From assembly GCF_014205255.1 (NCBI RefSeq), contig NZ_JACHNE010000001.1, forward strand, positions 5,642,001 through 5,706,000: a stretch of 64,000 nt of DNA. Direction: 5' to 3'. The notes below the pieces were generated by a model. That model was not told where the DNA came from, did no database searches, and worked only from the letters and a program-made list of their open reading frames with translations. Shown one piece after another: positions 55,133-63,823 of the stretch. The stretch comes from Streptomyces caelestis (lineage in GTDB: Bacteria; Actinomycetota; Actinomycetes; Streptomycetales; Streptomycetaceae). Position numbers and translations under genes: made by a program. Each line of letters begins with the position of its first letter. Position 1 is the first letter of the stretch.

Positions 55133-57787
55133 TTGAGTCGTGAAACTGACACTCCGTCCTCCGGGCCCAACGGGCGCGGCGGAGCCGCCTACCCGTCGGG
55201 TACGCCGCCGTACGGGACCCCGACGGTCTCCGACGGCGGTACGGAAGCGGGCCGTTCGGCCACGCGGCCGGAGGAACGCAAGACCGAGACCACGCTGACG
55301 ACCCGGATCCGGATCAACATCCCCGGGTCACGGCCCATTCCGCCGGTGGTGATGCGCAAGCCCGTCGCGGACGCGGAGGGCTCCGGCGACACCGGTACCG
55401 GTTCCGGCGCCGGTGCCGGTGCCGGCGCGGGCAACGAAGCGACGGCTCCGGGCGCCGCCACGCCCAGGGGCACCGGCACGGTGGAGTCCCCCGCCGAACC
55501 CGCCCGGTCCGCCGAGGACAAGCCGACCAGCGACTGGTTCGCGCCCCGCAAGTCCGGCTCGGGCAAGGCCGGTCAGGGGAGCGGCTCCACCAACGGGGCC
55601 GGTCTGCCGGGCGGTTCCGGTCCGGCGGCGGGTGGCTCCGGTGCGGGTGGCCCGGGTGCCAGTGGTACCGGCTCGGGCGGCCCCGCTGCGGGCGGTTCCG
55701 GTGCCGGGCGGCCCGGAGGCGTGGTCGGTTCCATGAGCAGGCCGGGCGGCTCCCGGTCCGGCGGCACGAACGGCGCGGGACTCCCCGGCGGCGCGACCGG
55801 CGGCCCCGTCGCGCCCGGGCACGGCGGCGGCACGGGCTCCTTCGACGTCACCGAGGCACTGGCGGCGGGCCCGCTCGGCAACGGTTCGCGTCCCGCCCCG
55901 GGCGGTGACGGTGGTGAAACGCGCCGCGACGACCTGCCGTACTTCTCGGAGAACGACCGCCTCGGCCGGAACGGCCAGGACGGCCACGGCGGCCAGGGCG
56001 CTCCCGACGGTTTCGGCGACGCGGGCGGCCCCGGCACACAGGGCCCGGCCGGCCCGACCGCCGGTCCGGTCACCGGAGACGGCCCGATGATCCCGCCGGC
56101 GGGCGGACCCGGTGGCGCGGGCGGCTTCGATGAGCTGAGTGGTCCCGGCGGGCCGGGCGGCTTCAGCGGGCCGGGCGGTCCCGGCGGGCCTGGCACCTTC
56201 AATGAGCTGGGTGGTCCTGGTGGCCCGGGCGCTTTCAACGAGCCTGGTGGCTCCGGCGGCTTCGGCGAGCCCGGTGGCCCAGGCGCCTTCGACGAGCCCG
56301 GCCGCCCCGGTGCCCCCGGCCCGTTCAACGCCCCCGGCCGACCGGGCCGCCCCGGCGCACCTGCCGGTCCCGGAGCCATAGGCGGTCCCGCCGGCAGGGG
56401 CGGACCCGGCGGACCTGCCGGTACGGCAAACCCCGGGGGTCCTGGCCGACCTGCCGGTGTGGGCAACCCCGGAGGCCCTGGTGGCCCCGGCGCCCCTGCG
56501 GGTCCCGGTGGCCCGGGCCCCCTCGGCGGCGCCCCCGGTGCTGCCGCTCCCACCGGCCACGGCGCCGCGGGCCATGGCCCCGGCGGCGGGATGAGCGACG
56601 ACACCGCCATCCTCACCCCGCAGAAGCCGGCCCCCGAGCCCCCGGACGGCCAGGGCTACGGGCCTCGCCACGACAACGTCTCCGGGCACACCGTCACCAG
56701 CGGCATCCCCGTCGTACCGCCCGGCGCGGCCTCGTCGTTCAACCCGGGTGCGCCCGGCGACGGCCCGGTGCCCCACACGGCCCCGAAGCTGCCCGAGCCG
56801 GTCTCCCCGCCCCCGGCGAGCTCCTCCAAGGCGCCGAAGAAGAAGGGGCGCAACAAGCTCGTGCTGCTCGCCGTCGGCGTGGTGGTCATCGCCGGTGGCG
56901 TCTACGGCGCCGGACTGCTGATGAACCGCACCGACGTGCCCAAGGGCACCACCGTGCTCGGCGTCGACATCGGCGGCACGACCCGTGACGGCGCGGTCAG
57001 GAAGCTCGACGACGCCTTCGACGACCGCGTGGGCAAGCCGCTGAAGCTGTCGGTGGACGGCAAGACCGTCTCCCTCGACCCGGACAACGCGGGCCTGCAG
57101 TTCGACATGGACGCCACGGCCGACGCGGCGGCGAAGAGCGACTACAACCCGGTCTCCGTGATCGGCTCGCTCTTCGGCAACCACCGGGTCGTCACCCCGG
57201 ACATGCCCATCGACGAGGAGAAGCTGCACGTCGCCCTGGAGAGCGCGGCCGGCGGCGCCGGCTCGGTCACCGAGGGCACGATCAAGTTCAAGCCGGGCAA
57301 GGCCGTCCCCGTGTACGGCAAGGCGGGCAAGGGCATCGACCTCGCCAAGTCGACGGCGGCGGTGGAGGAGGCGTACCGCGCCCAGGTGGAGACCGGCTCG
57401 GCCACGCCGGTATCCGTCCCGACGACCACCCAGCAGCCGAAGATCTCCAACGCCGAGGTCGACCGGATGATGAACACGTTCGCCAAGCCGGCGATGTCGG
57501 GCATCGTCACGGTCGAGGCGGGCGGCGTGGAGGTCAAGTTCAGCCCCCAGAACTCGCTGTGGAGGTTCCTCGCGGTCAAGCCGGTCGGCAACAAGCTGGT
57601 CGAGTACTACGACAGGGCCGCGCTGAAGGAGCTGTACGGCGGCGCCTGGGACAGCGTGCTGGTCACCCGGGGCAACGGCAAGAAGACCCCCGTGACGCCC
57701 GACGACGTCATCGGCGCCATGCGCAAGGCCCTGCTCGGCAAGACGGCGGCGGACCGCGTCGGTGTGATCGACACCAACCCCAGTTAG
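55133..57787 (+). CDS. Gly/Pro-rich membrane protein with VanW-type peptidoglycan-binding-like domain
   Basis: This 884-residue protein starts at a TTG with GGGAG upstream. Residues 1-570 are an extended, low-complexity cytoplasmic region rich in Gly, Pro, Ala and Ser. Residues 330-490 consist of collagen-like GGPGGPG units with intervening FNEL/FNEP/FGEP blocks. One membrane helix (about 573-598, LVLLAVGVVVIAGGVYGAGL) separates it from an external domain of about 280 residues. That domain has two PG_binding_4-like units (GTTVLGVDIGGTTRDGAVRK; LKLSVDGKTVSLDPDNAGLQ) seen before VanW domains. The catalytic VanW part itself is not evident. It could link cell-wall structure with cytoplasmic partners. 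A strong terminator follows. Confidence 0.82.
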   Translation: MSRETDTPSSGPNGRGGAAYPSGTPPYGTPTVSDGGTEAGRSATRPEERKTETTLTTRIRINIPGSRPIPPVVMRKPVADAEGSGDTGTGSGAGAGAGAGNEATAPGAATPRGTGTVESPAEPARSAEDKPTSDWFAPRKSGSGKAGQGSGSTNGAGLPGGSGPAAGGSGAGGPGASGTGSGGPAAGGSGAGRPGGVVGSMSRPGGSRSGGTNGAGLPGGATGGPVAPGHGGGTGSFDVTEALAAGPLGNGSRPAPGGDGGETRRDDLPYFSENDRLGRNGQDGHGGQGAPDGFGDAGGPGTQGPAGPTAGPVTGDGPMIPPAGGPGGAGGFDELSGPGGPGGFSGPGGPGGPGTFNELGGPGGPGAFNEPGGSGGFGEPGGPGAFDEPGRPGAPGPFNAPGRPGRPGAPAGPGAIGGPAGRGGPGGPAGTANPGGPGRPAGVGNPGGPGGPGAPAGPGGPGPLGGAPGAAAPTGHGAAGHGPGGGMSDDTAILTPQKPAPEPPDGQGYGPRHDNVSGHTVTSGIPVVPPGAASSFNPGAPGDGPVPHTAPKLPEPVSPPPASSSKAPKKKGRNKLVLLAVGVVVIAGGVYGAGLLMNRTDVPKGTTVLGVDIGGTTRDGAVRKLDDAFDDRVGKPLKLSVDGKTVSLDPDNAGLQFDMDATADAAAKSDYNPVSVIGSLFGNHRVVTPDMPIDEEKLHVALESAAGGAGSVTEGTIKFKPGKAVPVYGKAGKGIDLAKSTAAVEEAYRAQVETGSATPVSVPTTTQQPKISNAEVDRMMNTFAKPAMSGIVTVEAGGVEVKFSPQNSLWRFLAVKPVGNKLVEYYDRAALKELYGGAWDSVLVTRGNGKKTPVTPDDVIGAMRKALLGKTAADRVGVIDTNPS
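56100..56560 (+). repeat. Collagen-like tandem repeat tract inside the coding sequence
   Basis: Imperfect units of about 27-60 bases encode repeated GGPGGPG blocks joined to FDEL, FSGP, FNEL, FNEP, FGEP, FDEP and FNAP tetrapeptides. The DNA repeats are recent enough to share long identical runs. Such tracts vary in length by slippage. Confidence 0.7.
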
Positions 57788-57802
57788 CCGCAGGCGGGTT
57801 GA

Positions 57803-57834
57803 GGGGCGCCCCGGTCCACGGACCGGGGCGCCCC
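57803..57834 (+). terminator. Terminator of the Gly/Pro-rich protein gene
   Basis: GGGGCGCCCCGGTCC and GGACCGGGGCGCCCC form a perfect 15-base-pair stem around a two-base centre, 16 bases after the stop codon. Confidence 0.8.
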
Positions 57835-57984
57835 GCGCGTTCGGCGGGTGTCCCCACGCCGCCCCCGGCGACCTGGGCGGCCGGCCTGTCGCCCCCGTGG
57901 GCCGCCATGACATCTGTCATACGGGAGTCAGGACCGCCGACACTGCCCGGCGCACCCCGCCCCCGGCCACCCTGGCCGGTAGGA

Positions 57985-58336
57985 CGACGACAACGCCCGT
58001 GGTCGGATTCGACCAGGTGAGCAAGAGCTACGGGACCGGACGGGCCGTGGACGGGCTGACGCTCGGCCTCAAGAAGCCGGACACCGGCACGGTCCGTCTC
58101 TTCGGCACCAGCCCCGAAACGCCATCGTCGCAGTGCGCGTGGGCGCCATGCGGCAGATGGACGAGGTCACAGTGGTCAAGGACGCCCCCGCCCCAGCTGG
58201 CCGAGGCGATCCGCAAGGTCGCCTGCATCTCTCCCAGGGCACGGTCCGCAACTACCTCAGCACAGCCATCCAGAAGCTGGCAGTGAGAAACCGCGCGGAG
58301 GCGGTCCGAACCGCGCGGGAAAAGGGCTGGTTGTGA
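57985..58336 (+). pseudogene. Collapsed remains of an ABC-transporter/response-regulator operon
   Basis: Pieces of two genes follow each other in different frames. At 57999-58118 an ABC ATPase start is recognisable (VVGFDQVSKSYGTGRAVDGL directly joined to KKPDTGTVRLFGTSP), with the Walker A segment between them deleted. A frameshift near 58120 leads to AIVAVRVGAMRQMDEVTVV. At about 58190-58336 the end of a LuxR-type response regulator appears (PQLAEAIRKV, then RLHLSQGTVRNYLSTAIQKL and AEAVRTAREKGWL). The rest of both genes and any permease or kinase genes are gone. The last 67-codon frame (58133-58336) could still express a fragment with half a helix-turn-helix, but I regard it as a relic. 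Confidence 0.8.
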
Positions 58337-58361
58337 ACAAGGCCTCCGCGGCGAGCGGGCG

Positions 58362-59213
58362 TCAGTTGAGCATCGCCCGGGCCGCCGCCGCCTCCCCCCG
58401 CACCCGCTCGGCAGCCCTCTCGTCCACCGCCCTCACCACTTCCGCGTAGGCCTCCAGCTCCACTGCCCCACCCAGGAAATCCCCCCGCCCCACCAGCAAC
58501 TGCGCCCGCTCGTACCGCAACCGAGCCGGATGCGAGGGCAGCAACAACGACAGCTCGACCGCCCACAACGCCACATCCGACCGCTCCGGCCGGGCCGCCG
58601 CCCACGCCCGCACGTTGTTCAGAATCCGCAGCACCACATCCAGCGGATCGGCCGGCCGCAACATCGACGGATCAAGGTGCGCCCCCGTCGCCCCGGCAAC
58701 CAGCAACTCGGCGTCCGCCCCCGTCAGCACCCGCCCCCCGTCGAACGGATCGGCCAGCACCTGCCCCTCGTCAAGCCCGAAGCCGACGACGAAATGCCCG
58801 GGCAGAGCCACCCCGTACACCGGCGCCCCGGCCCGCCGGGCCACCTCCATCCACACCACGGACAGCAGGATCGGCAGCCCACGGCGCCGCGCCAGCACCT
58901 CGTGCAGCAGGGAGGACTCCAGGCGCTGGTAGTCGGCCGGGGCGCCGTGAAACCCCAGCCGGTCACCGAGCAGCTCCCGCAAGGCGACCGCCCACGCCCG
59001 CGGCCCCCCGGGCCGGTACGGCAGCAGCCCGGCCAGCCGGTCCAGCTCGACCTGTGCGGCATCCATGCCCGCCTCGTCCAGCGCTCCGTCCGCCTCCGCG
59101 CCCACCAGCAGGCACAACGTCGACAGATCGGGCCGCTCGGACCGGGCCTCTTCGGCGAATCGCCGCCGCAGCTCGGCGGAACGCTCGGAGGACGGGGGAT
59201 ACGGGGGACTCAT
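58362..59213 (-). CDS. SirB1/transglutaminase-like family protein
   Basis: This 283-residue cytoplasmic protein matches the SirB1 family. An N-terminal RRRFAEEARSERPDLSTLCLL region is followed by a transglutaminase-like core with LLHEVLARRRGLPILLSVVW, then EVARRAGAPVYGVALPGHFVV and DPFDGGRVLT. A TPR-like helical tail (RYERAQLLVGRGDF) ends it. The family is widespread and of uncertain function. The Cys of true transglutaminases is replaced, so it is probably not an active one. The start is ATG 59213 with GAGAGGG upstream, or GTG 59234. It lies nine bases from the end of the GNAT gene and is probably cotranscribed with it. Confidence 0.85.
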   Translation of the reverse strand: MSPPYPPSSERSAELRRRFAEEARSERPDLSTLCLLVGAEADGALDEAGMDAAQVELDRLAGLLPYRPGGPRAWAVALRELLGDRLGFHGAPADYQRLESSLLHEVLARRRGLPILLSVVWMEVARRAGAPVYGVALPGHFVVGFGLDEGQVLADPFDGGRVLTGADAELLVAGATGAHLDPSMLRPADPLDVVLRILNNVRAWAAARPERSDVALWAVELSLLLPSHPARLRYERAQLLVGRGDFLGGAVELEAYAEVVRAVDERAAERVRGEAAAARAMLN

Positions 59214-59243
59214 AGCTGGCTCGTGCCCTCTCACGACGATCGG

Positions 59244-60257
59244 CTACCGGCCAAAGGCGCGGTCATCCGGCTCCCGGTAGTGGTGGTAGGCGTGGTGCGC
59301 GGCGAAACCCATCCCGGCGTACAACGCCCGCGCTCCCTCGTTCTCGGCCTCGACCTGGAGCCACGAGGCCGACGCGCCCTCGTCGAGGGCCCGCCGGGCC
59401 AGCGCCGCCATCACGGCCGTGGCCAGCCCCTGCCGCCGCAGCTCCGGATCGACCTCGACGGCGGCGAACCCGGCCCATCGCCCGTCGACGACACACCGCC
59501 CGATGGCGGCCGGAGCGGCGCCCGCCGAACCGGGCACGGTCGCGAACCACACCGAAGGGCCTCCCCCCAGCACCCGCAGCGCGACGTCGCTCACCCCCTT
59601 GCGCTGGTACCGGGCCAGCCACGCCTCGTCGGCCTCCCGGGACAGCACGACCCCCGACGGCTCGGCGAGGTCGGCGACCGGCGCCAGCGGCCCGACCCAC
59701 AGCTCGGCGGTCACCTCCCGCGCCCAGCCCCGCGCCTCCAGCTCCGCGCACAGCAGCTCCTGGGTGCCCTCGGCACCGGTCGCGGTCTGGACGTAGGCGG
59801 GCAGGCCACGCTCGCCGTACCACCGCCGGACGGTGTCGAGGGCCTCGTCCAGGGACACGCCCGGGTCACCGAGCGGCAGCACCGAATTGGCCCGCCGCGT
59901 GAACCCGGACGCGGCCCGCAGCTCCCAGTCCCCGAGCCGCTCGCTCTCCACCGGCTGCCAGGCCCGCGCGGCCACCCGGGCCAGCTCCTCGTAGGAGGCG
60001 GCCGGACCGCGGCGACGCGCCGGTGCGGAGGGTACGACCTTGCCCGCGACCAGTGCGGATTCCGCGATGCGGACGCTCTCGCCGCCCTTCCGTGTGATCA
60101 GCAACACACCCTTGTCCCATGATGTGAGAACTCCGACCGTGTCGGTGAACTTCTCACCCGTCGGAGCATGTTCGATCAAGCTCCGTACGGAGACCCGTTT
60201 GCCCACGTCAGCAGCGGTGATACGGACCTCAAGTCGCCCGGCGGCAGAGATTTCCAC
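59244..60257 (-). CDS. GNAT-family N-acetyltransferase with N-terminal beta-barrel domain
   Basis: This 337-residue cytoplasmic protein has an N-terminal domain of about 75 residues with beta-strand character (MEISAAGRLEVRITAADVGK; GVLLITRKGGESVRIAESAL). A variable middle region and a C-terminal GNAT domain (about 200-330) follow, containing the acetyl-CoA loop DPELRRQGLATAVMAALAR and LQVEAENEGARALYAGMGF. The acceptor is unknown. The GTG at 60257 has GAGGGG upstream. It is the first gene of a two-gene minus-strand unit with the SirB1-like gene and is divergent from the ferredoxin gene. Confidence 0.86.
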   Translation of the reverse strand: MEISAAGRLEVRITAADVGKRVSVRSLIEHAPTGEKFTDTVGVLTSWDKGVLLITRKGGESVRIAESALVAGKVVPSAPARRRGPAASYEELARVAARAWQPVESERLGDWELRAASGFTRRANSVLPLGDPGVSLDEALDTVRRWYGERGLPAYVQTATGAEGTQELLCAELEARGWAREVTAELWVGPLAPVADLAEPSGVVLSREADEAWLARYQRKGVSDVALRVLGGGPSVWFATVPGSAGAAPAAIGRCVVDGRWAGFAAVEVDPELRRQGLATAVMAALARRALDEGASASWLQVEAENEGARALYAGMGFAAHHAYHHYREPDDRAFGR

Positions 60258-60397
60258 AGGTCAGTTCACCCCTCCTGTTCGGATCATGCCCAAGAACGGA
60301 GATACTAGGGGCGGGCATCGACGACGCCGCGCTCCCGCGCGCCAGGCGGCGGAGCCTGAGGAGGCCCGCCAGCGCCCTATCGAGGAGGAACGACAGC

Positions 60398-60715
60398 GTG
60401 ACCTACGTCATCGCGCAGCCTTGTGTCGACGTCAAGGACAAGGCGTGCATCGAGGAGTGCCCGGTCGACTGCATCTACGAGGGCTCCCGGTCCTTGTACA
60501 TCCACCCGGACGAATGCGTCGACTGTGGTGCCTGTGAGCCGGTCTGCCCGGTCGAGGCGATCTTCTACGAGGACGACACTCCGGAGGAGTGGAAGGACTA
60601 CTACAAGGCGAACGTCGAGTTCTTCGACGAGCTCGGCTCGCCCGGCGGCGCCAGCAAGCTGGGGCTGATCGAGCGCGACCACCCCTTCATCGCCGCGCTG
60701 CCGCCGCAGGCCTAG
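60398..60715 (+). CDS. fdxA: Seven-iron ferredoxin
   Basis: This 105-residue electron carrier has both [3Fe-4S] and [4Fe-4S] centres. Cysteines at 9, 17 and 50 fit the three-iron site, and 21, 40, 43 and 46 the four-iron site (PCVDVKDKACIEECPVDCIY and DECVDCGACEPVCPVEAI). The C-terminal helix EEWKDYYKANVEFFDELG is typical of actinobacterial FdxA. The GTG start has a strong AGGAGGAAC. It sits 128 bases before dapC, an arrangement common in actinomycetes. It probably serves as a low-potential electron donor for several redox enzymes. Confidence 0.95.
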   Translation: MTYVIAQPCVDVKDKACIEECPVDCIYEGSRSLYIHPDECVDCGACEPVCPVEAIFYEDDTPEEWKDYYKANVEFFDELGSPGGASKLGLIERDHPFIAALPPQA

Positions 60716-60843
60716 TCACCGCAAGCGGCCCGCACATCCGTGCCGCCTCGGTCCCGTACGGCCCGACCACGCCCTGGTCGCCGTACGGGGCCGAGGCGTT
60801 GCCGCGCGACGGCTCGTACGTACCAGAAAGTGAGCCAGAAACC

Positions 60844-61935
60844 GTGTCCGCAGTCTCCGACCGTCTCCCCACTTTCCCCTGGGACAAGCTGACGCCGTAC
60901 AAGGCCACGGCGGCCGCGCATCCGGACGGCATCGTGGACCTGTCGGTCGGCACCCCGGTCGACCCGGTCCCCGAGCTGATCCAGAAGGCTCTGGTCGCCG
61001 CGGCGGACTCCCCGGGCTACCCGACCGTCTGGGGCACGCCCGAGCTGCGCGACGCGATCACCGGCTGGGTCGAGCGCCGCCTCGGCGCCCGGGACGTCAC
61101 CCACCGCCACGTCCTGCCGATCGTCGGCTCCAAGGAGCTCGTCGCCTGGCTCCCGACCCAGCTGGGCCTCGGCCCCGGCGACCGGGTGGCCTACCCGCGC
61201 CTGGCCTACCCGACGTACGAGGTGGGCGCGCGCCTGGCCCGCGCCGCGTACGAGGTCTACGACGACCCGACGGAACTGGACCCCGAGGGACTGAGGCTCC
61301 TCTGGCTGAACTCGCCGTCCAACCCGACGGGCAGGGTCCTGCCGAAGGCGGAGCTCACCCGGATCGTCGCCTGGGCCCGCGAGCACGGCGTCCTGCTCTT
61401 CTCCGACGAGTGCTACCTGGAGCTGGGCTGGGAGGCCGACCCGGTCTCGGTGCTCCATCCGGACGTCAACGGCGGCTCGTGCGAGGGCGTCGTCGCCGTC
61501 CACAGCCTCTCCAAGCGCTCGAACCTGGCCGGCTACCGGGCGGCGTTCCTGGCCGGCGATCCCGCGGTCCTGGCTCCCCTCCTGGAGATCCGTAAGCACG
61601 GCGGCATGATGACGTCGGCACCGACCCAGGCAGCGGTGATCGCGGCCCTCGGCGACGACGACCACGTCCGCGTCCAGCGCGAGCGCTACGCCGCCCGCCG
61701 CACCCTCCTGCGCGAGGCCCTCCTCGCCCACGGCTTCCGTATCGAGCACAGCGAGGCCAGCCTCTACCTGTGGGCCACGAGAGGCGAATCCTGCTGGGAC
61801 ACGGTCTCCCACCTGGCCGAACGAGGCATCCTGGTCGCCCCCGGCGACTTCTACGGCCCGGCAGGCGCCGAGTTCGTCCGAGTAGCCCTGACGGCAACGG
61901 ACGAGCGGGTAGCGGCTGCGGTGCAGCGTCTGTAA
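60844..61935 (+). CDS. dapC: N-succinyldiaminopimelate aminotransferase
   Basis: DapC converts N-succinyl-2-amino-6-ketopimelate to N-succinyl-LL-diaminopimelate, using PLP, in the lysine and peptidoglycan precursor pathway. The 363-residue fold type I aminotransferase has FPWDKLTPYKATAAAHPDGI at the start. NSPSNPTGRVLP, the SDECYLEL strand and the PLP-binding Lys in SLSKRSNLAGYR follow, with a distal Arg in FVRVALTAT. The GTG at 60844 is chosen from family starts, preceded by AGAAAGTGAG. The upstream open frame belongs to fdxA shadow sequence. dapE begins 2 kb downstream, so the pathway genes are grouped but not in one operon. Confidence 0.93.
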   Translation: MSAVSDRLPTFPWDKLTPYKATAAAHPDGIVDLSVGTPVDPVPELIQKALVAAADSPGYPTVWGTPELRDAITGWVERRLGARDVTHRHVLPIVGSKELVAWLPTQLGLGPGDRVAYPRLAYPTYEVGARLARAAYEVYDDPTELDPEGLRLLWLNSPSNPTGRVLPKAELTRIVAWAREHGVLLFSDECYLELGWEADPVSVLHPDVNGGSCEGVVAVHSLSKRSNLAGYRAAFLAGDPAVLAPLLEIRKHGGMMTSAPTQAAVIAALGDDDHVRVQRERYAARRTLLREALLAHGFRIEHSEASLYLWATRGESCWDTVSHLAERGILVAPGDFYGPAGAEFVRVALTATDERVAAAVQRL

Positions 61936-61992
61936 CCCAACGCCGAGCACCGGCCAAGACGCCTCAGCCGCACCGACCCGGACAGACACAAA

Positions 61993-62029
61993 CCGACGGG
62001 GTCCAGGGAAACTCCCTGGACCCCGTCGG
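61993..62029 (+). terminator. Terminator after dapC
   Basis: CCGACGGGGTCCAGGG pairs perfectly with CCCTGGACCCCGTCGG around the loop AAACT. It also lies just past the end of the converging secreted protein gene and may serve both. Confidence 0.82.
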
Positions 62030-62045
62030 CGCTCAGGACCCGGCG

Positions 62046-62492
62046 TCAGCCGACCGGCAGACCCTTGACGGGCAGCGACTCAGCCGACGGCAGTCCGCCC
62101 TTCGTCAGGGAGTCCGCCGGCAGGCCACCCTGCGCCGAACCAGCCGCGTCGCCGACGAGCTGCCCGGCGGAGCCCGCCGCGTCGCCGGCGGCCTTCTGCG
62201 CGGCCGGCGTGGTCTTCTTGACTGCCTTGCCACTGGTCTTGTCCACGGCCGACACCGTCTTCTTGACGGTCTTGCTGCCGGTGTCACCCGCGGACTCGGT
62301 GACGTTCTGCGCCGCGCCGTCGACGGTGTCGCCGACGTTCGCCCCGTCCAGGGCGGTCAGCCCGCCGAGGTTCGGGGTGGCCGGCAGCTCGGGGGCCGCG
62401 CTGGCGGAGCCGGCCGCACCGACCCCGGCAGCCGCTCCCGCAGCGACGATCAACGCGGCACGGGCGATCCGGCGGGTCAGGGGGAGGGACAT
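62046..62492 (-). CDS. Small secreted Ala/Gly/Lys-rich protein
   Basis: This 148-residue exported protein has a signal peptide of about 32 residues (MSLPLTRRIARAALIVAAGA, cleavage after SASA-A). The mature part is low-complexity, rich in Ala, Gly, Lys and Thr, with no Cys and amphipathic segments such as GSKTVKKTVSAVDKTSGKAV. It resembles abundant small secreted proteins of Streptomyces sometimes annotated as ATP-binding protein without reason. The ATG has GAAGGAG upstream. Its promoter region contains two strong palindromes. Function is unknown. A surface role is possible. Confidence 0.8.
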   Translation of the reverse strand: MSLPLTRRIARAALIVAAGAAAGVGAAGSASAAPELPATPNLGGLTALDGANVGDTVDGAAQNVTESAGDTGSKTVKKTVSAVDKTSGKAVKKTTPAAQKAAGDAAGSAGQLVGDAAGSAQGGLPADSLTKGGLPSAESLPVKGLPVG

Positions 62493-62832
62493 GGTGCTCC
62501 TTCGACGGAGAGAACGGTGAGGTTGTGAAGCGTCCGGCCGGTCCGGGAGTTGATCGACTGGCTGTTGATCTCCCCGGCTCGGACGCAGTGACTACCGCTC
62601 GAAGCCCGCGAAGGTTGCGGCGCCGCAACGTAAAGAGTTGGTAATGCGTCGCATTATCGTCTGCGGATAGAAACGGGCAAAGAGGCTCCGCCGGAAAGTC
62701 CGCCGAATCCTTCCAGCCCTGTGATTCCAAGGGTTCTCGCCGTTTCCGATACGGGGACGCGGAAACCTGCGCACCCCGCCGCCGCGCCGTACGGGTAACT
62801 CCCAGGGGTGAAGCCCCGCACCCCTGCGCGAT
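62493..62832 (-). promoter_or_regulatory. Promoter region of the secreted protein gene with two perfect palindromes
   Basis: Upstream of the minus-strand gene at 62492 lie GTTGCGGCGCCGCAAC (62614-62629), a 16-base perfect palindrome, and TAATGCG-T-CGCATTA (62642-62656), a 15-base inverted repeat. They are 12 bases apart. The block is AT-rich for this genome. The arrangement suggests two operators for one or two regulators. No gene is supported in this 340-base stretch. Confidence 0.55.
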
Positions 62833-63816
62833 CTAGCCCATCGTCACGATACGGACGGCGCCCGCGTCCCGCTCCGCACCCGCGGTGCCCTTCGGCGTGA
62901 CGCCCCGCCACTCGCTGGCAGTGTTCCCGGCGACCCATTCCCGCCCCGCGTACGTGACGCGTGCGATGTGCAGCTCGGAGGCGTTGGCCACGGCCCAGTG
63001 CGCCAGCTGCCAGCCGCGCTGTTCCACGCTCTGCCCCGTGGCGGCACTGGTGTCGGCGGTCACCGGCAGCGTCATGGTCCGCCCGTCGGACCCGCCCGTA
63101 CCGCTCGGAGACGGCGTCGGAGAGGCCGCCGACGAGCGGCCCACCTCCGCACCGGCCGGCTCCAGGACATCGCGCCCGAAGTCCCGCACGAGCGCGGCAC
63201 GCACCCCGTCCGGGCCCGTCGCCCGCGTCGCGGCCGGGCGGCCCTCGCAGGTCAGCGTGGCCGCGGACTGCCCGGTGAGAGCCGCGGCGAGCAGCGCGGC
63301 GTCCGGCTCGTGCTTGGCGTAGGCCTGCGGGAAGCCGCTGCGCTGCACGCGCTGCGCGGCGACCGTGAGCGGCAGTCGCGTGTAGCCCGGCACCTTGACC
63401 AGGTGGTCGTAGAACTCGCCGGCCGAGTACGTCGGGTCCATGATCTCCTTCGGCGTGCCCCAGCCCTGTGAGGGCCGCTGCTGGAACAGGCCGAGCGAGT
63501 CCCGGTCGCCATGGTTGATGTTGCGCAGGCTCGACTCCTGGAGCGCGGTCGCCAGCGCGATGGTCACGGCCCGCTCGGGCAGGCCGCGCCCGTCGCCCAC
63601 GGCGGCGATCGTCGCCGCGTTCACCGCCTGCTCGGGCGTGAACTCGTACGACGCCCCGTCGCCCTCGCCGGAGACGACTTTGCAGCCCGGCCCGCCTGTG
63701 CCTCCGGTGATGTACTGCACCACGAGGTAACCGGCGATCGCGAGCAGGATCACGAACGCGGACCCGCATCGGAAGACGCGGCCGCGACGCTTGGGAGAAG
63801 AGGACGGCTCTGGCAC
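62833..63816 (-). CDS. Membrane-anchored lytic-transglycosylase-like protein
   Basis: This 327-residue protein has a basic start, one membrane helix at about 18-38 (FVILLAIAGYLVVQYITGG) and an extracellular domain. The motif ATALQESSLRNINHGDRDSL and GLFQQRPSQGWGTPKEIMDP resemble the lysozyme-like fold of Streptomyces cell-wall hydrolases, with a Glu in QESS as candidate catalyst. A Ser/Pro/Thr linker leads to a C-terminal beta-rich domain. The name heavy metal transporter sometimes used for this family is not supported by the sequence. GTG 63816 is chosen because TACCTT lies seven bases upstream. The frame extends to 63873. Confidence 0.78.
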   Translation of the reverse strand: MPEPSSSPKRRGRVFRCGSAFVILLAIAGYLVVQYITGGTGGPGCKVVSGEGDGASYEFTPEQAVNAATIAAVGDGRGLPERAVTIALATALQESSLRNINHGDRDSLGLFQQRPSQGWGTPKEIMDPTYSAGEFYDHLVKVPGYTRLPLTVAAQRVQRSGFPQAYAKHEPDAALLAAALTGQSAATLTCEGRPAATRATGPDGVRAALVRDFGRDVLEPAGAEVGRSSAASPTPSPSGTGGSDGRTMTLPVTADTSAATGQSVEQRGWQLAHWAVANASELHIARVTYAGREWVAGNTASEWRGVTPKGTAGAERDAGAVRIVTMG

Positions 63817-63823
63817 GCCGTAC

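Noticed and set aside
55328..57913. 861-codon minus-strand frame opposite the Gly/Pro-rich protein gene
   Set aside because: It mirrors the repeat tract and has no start signal or domain. The plus strand has a membrane helix, a wall-binding-like domain and a terminator.
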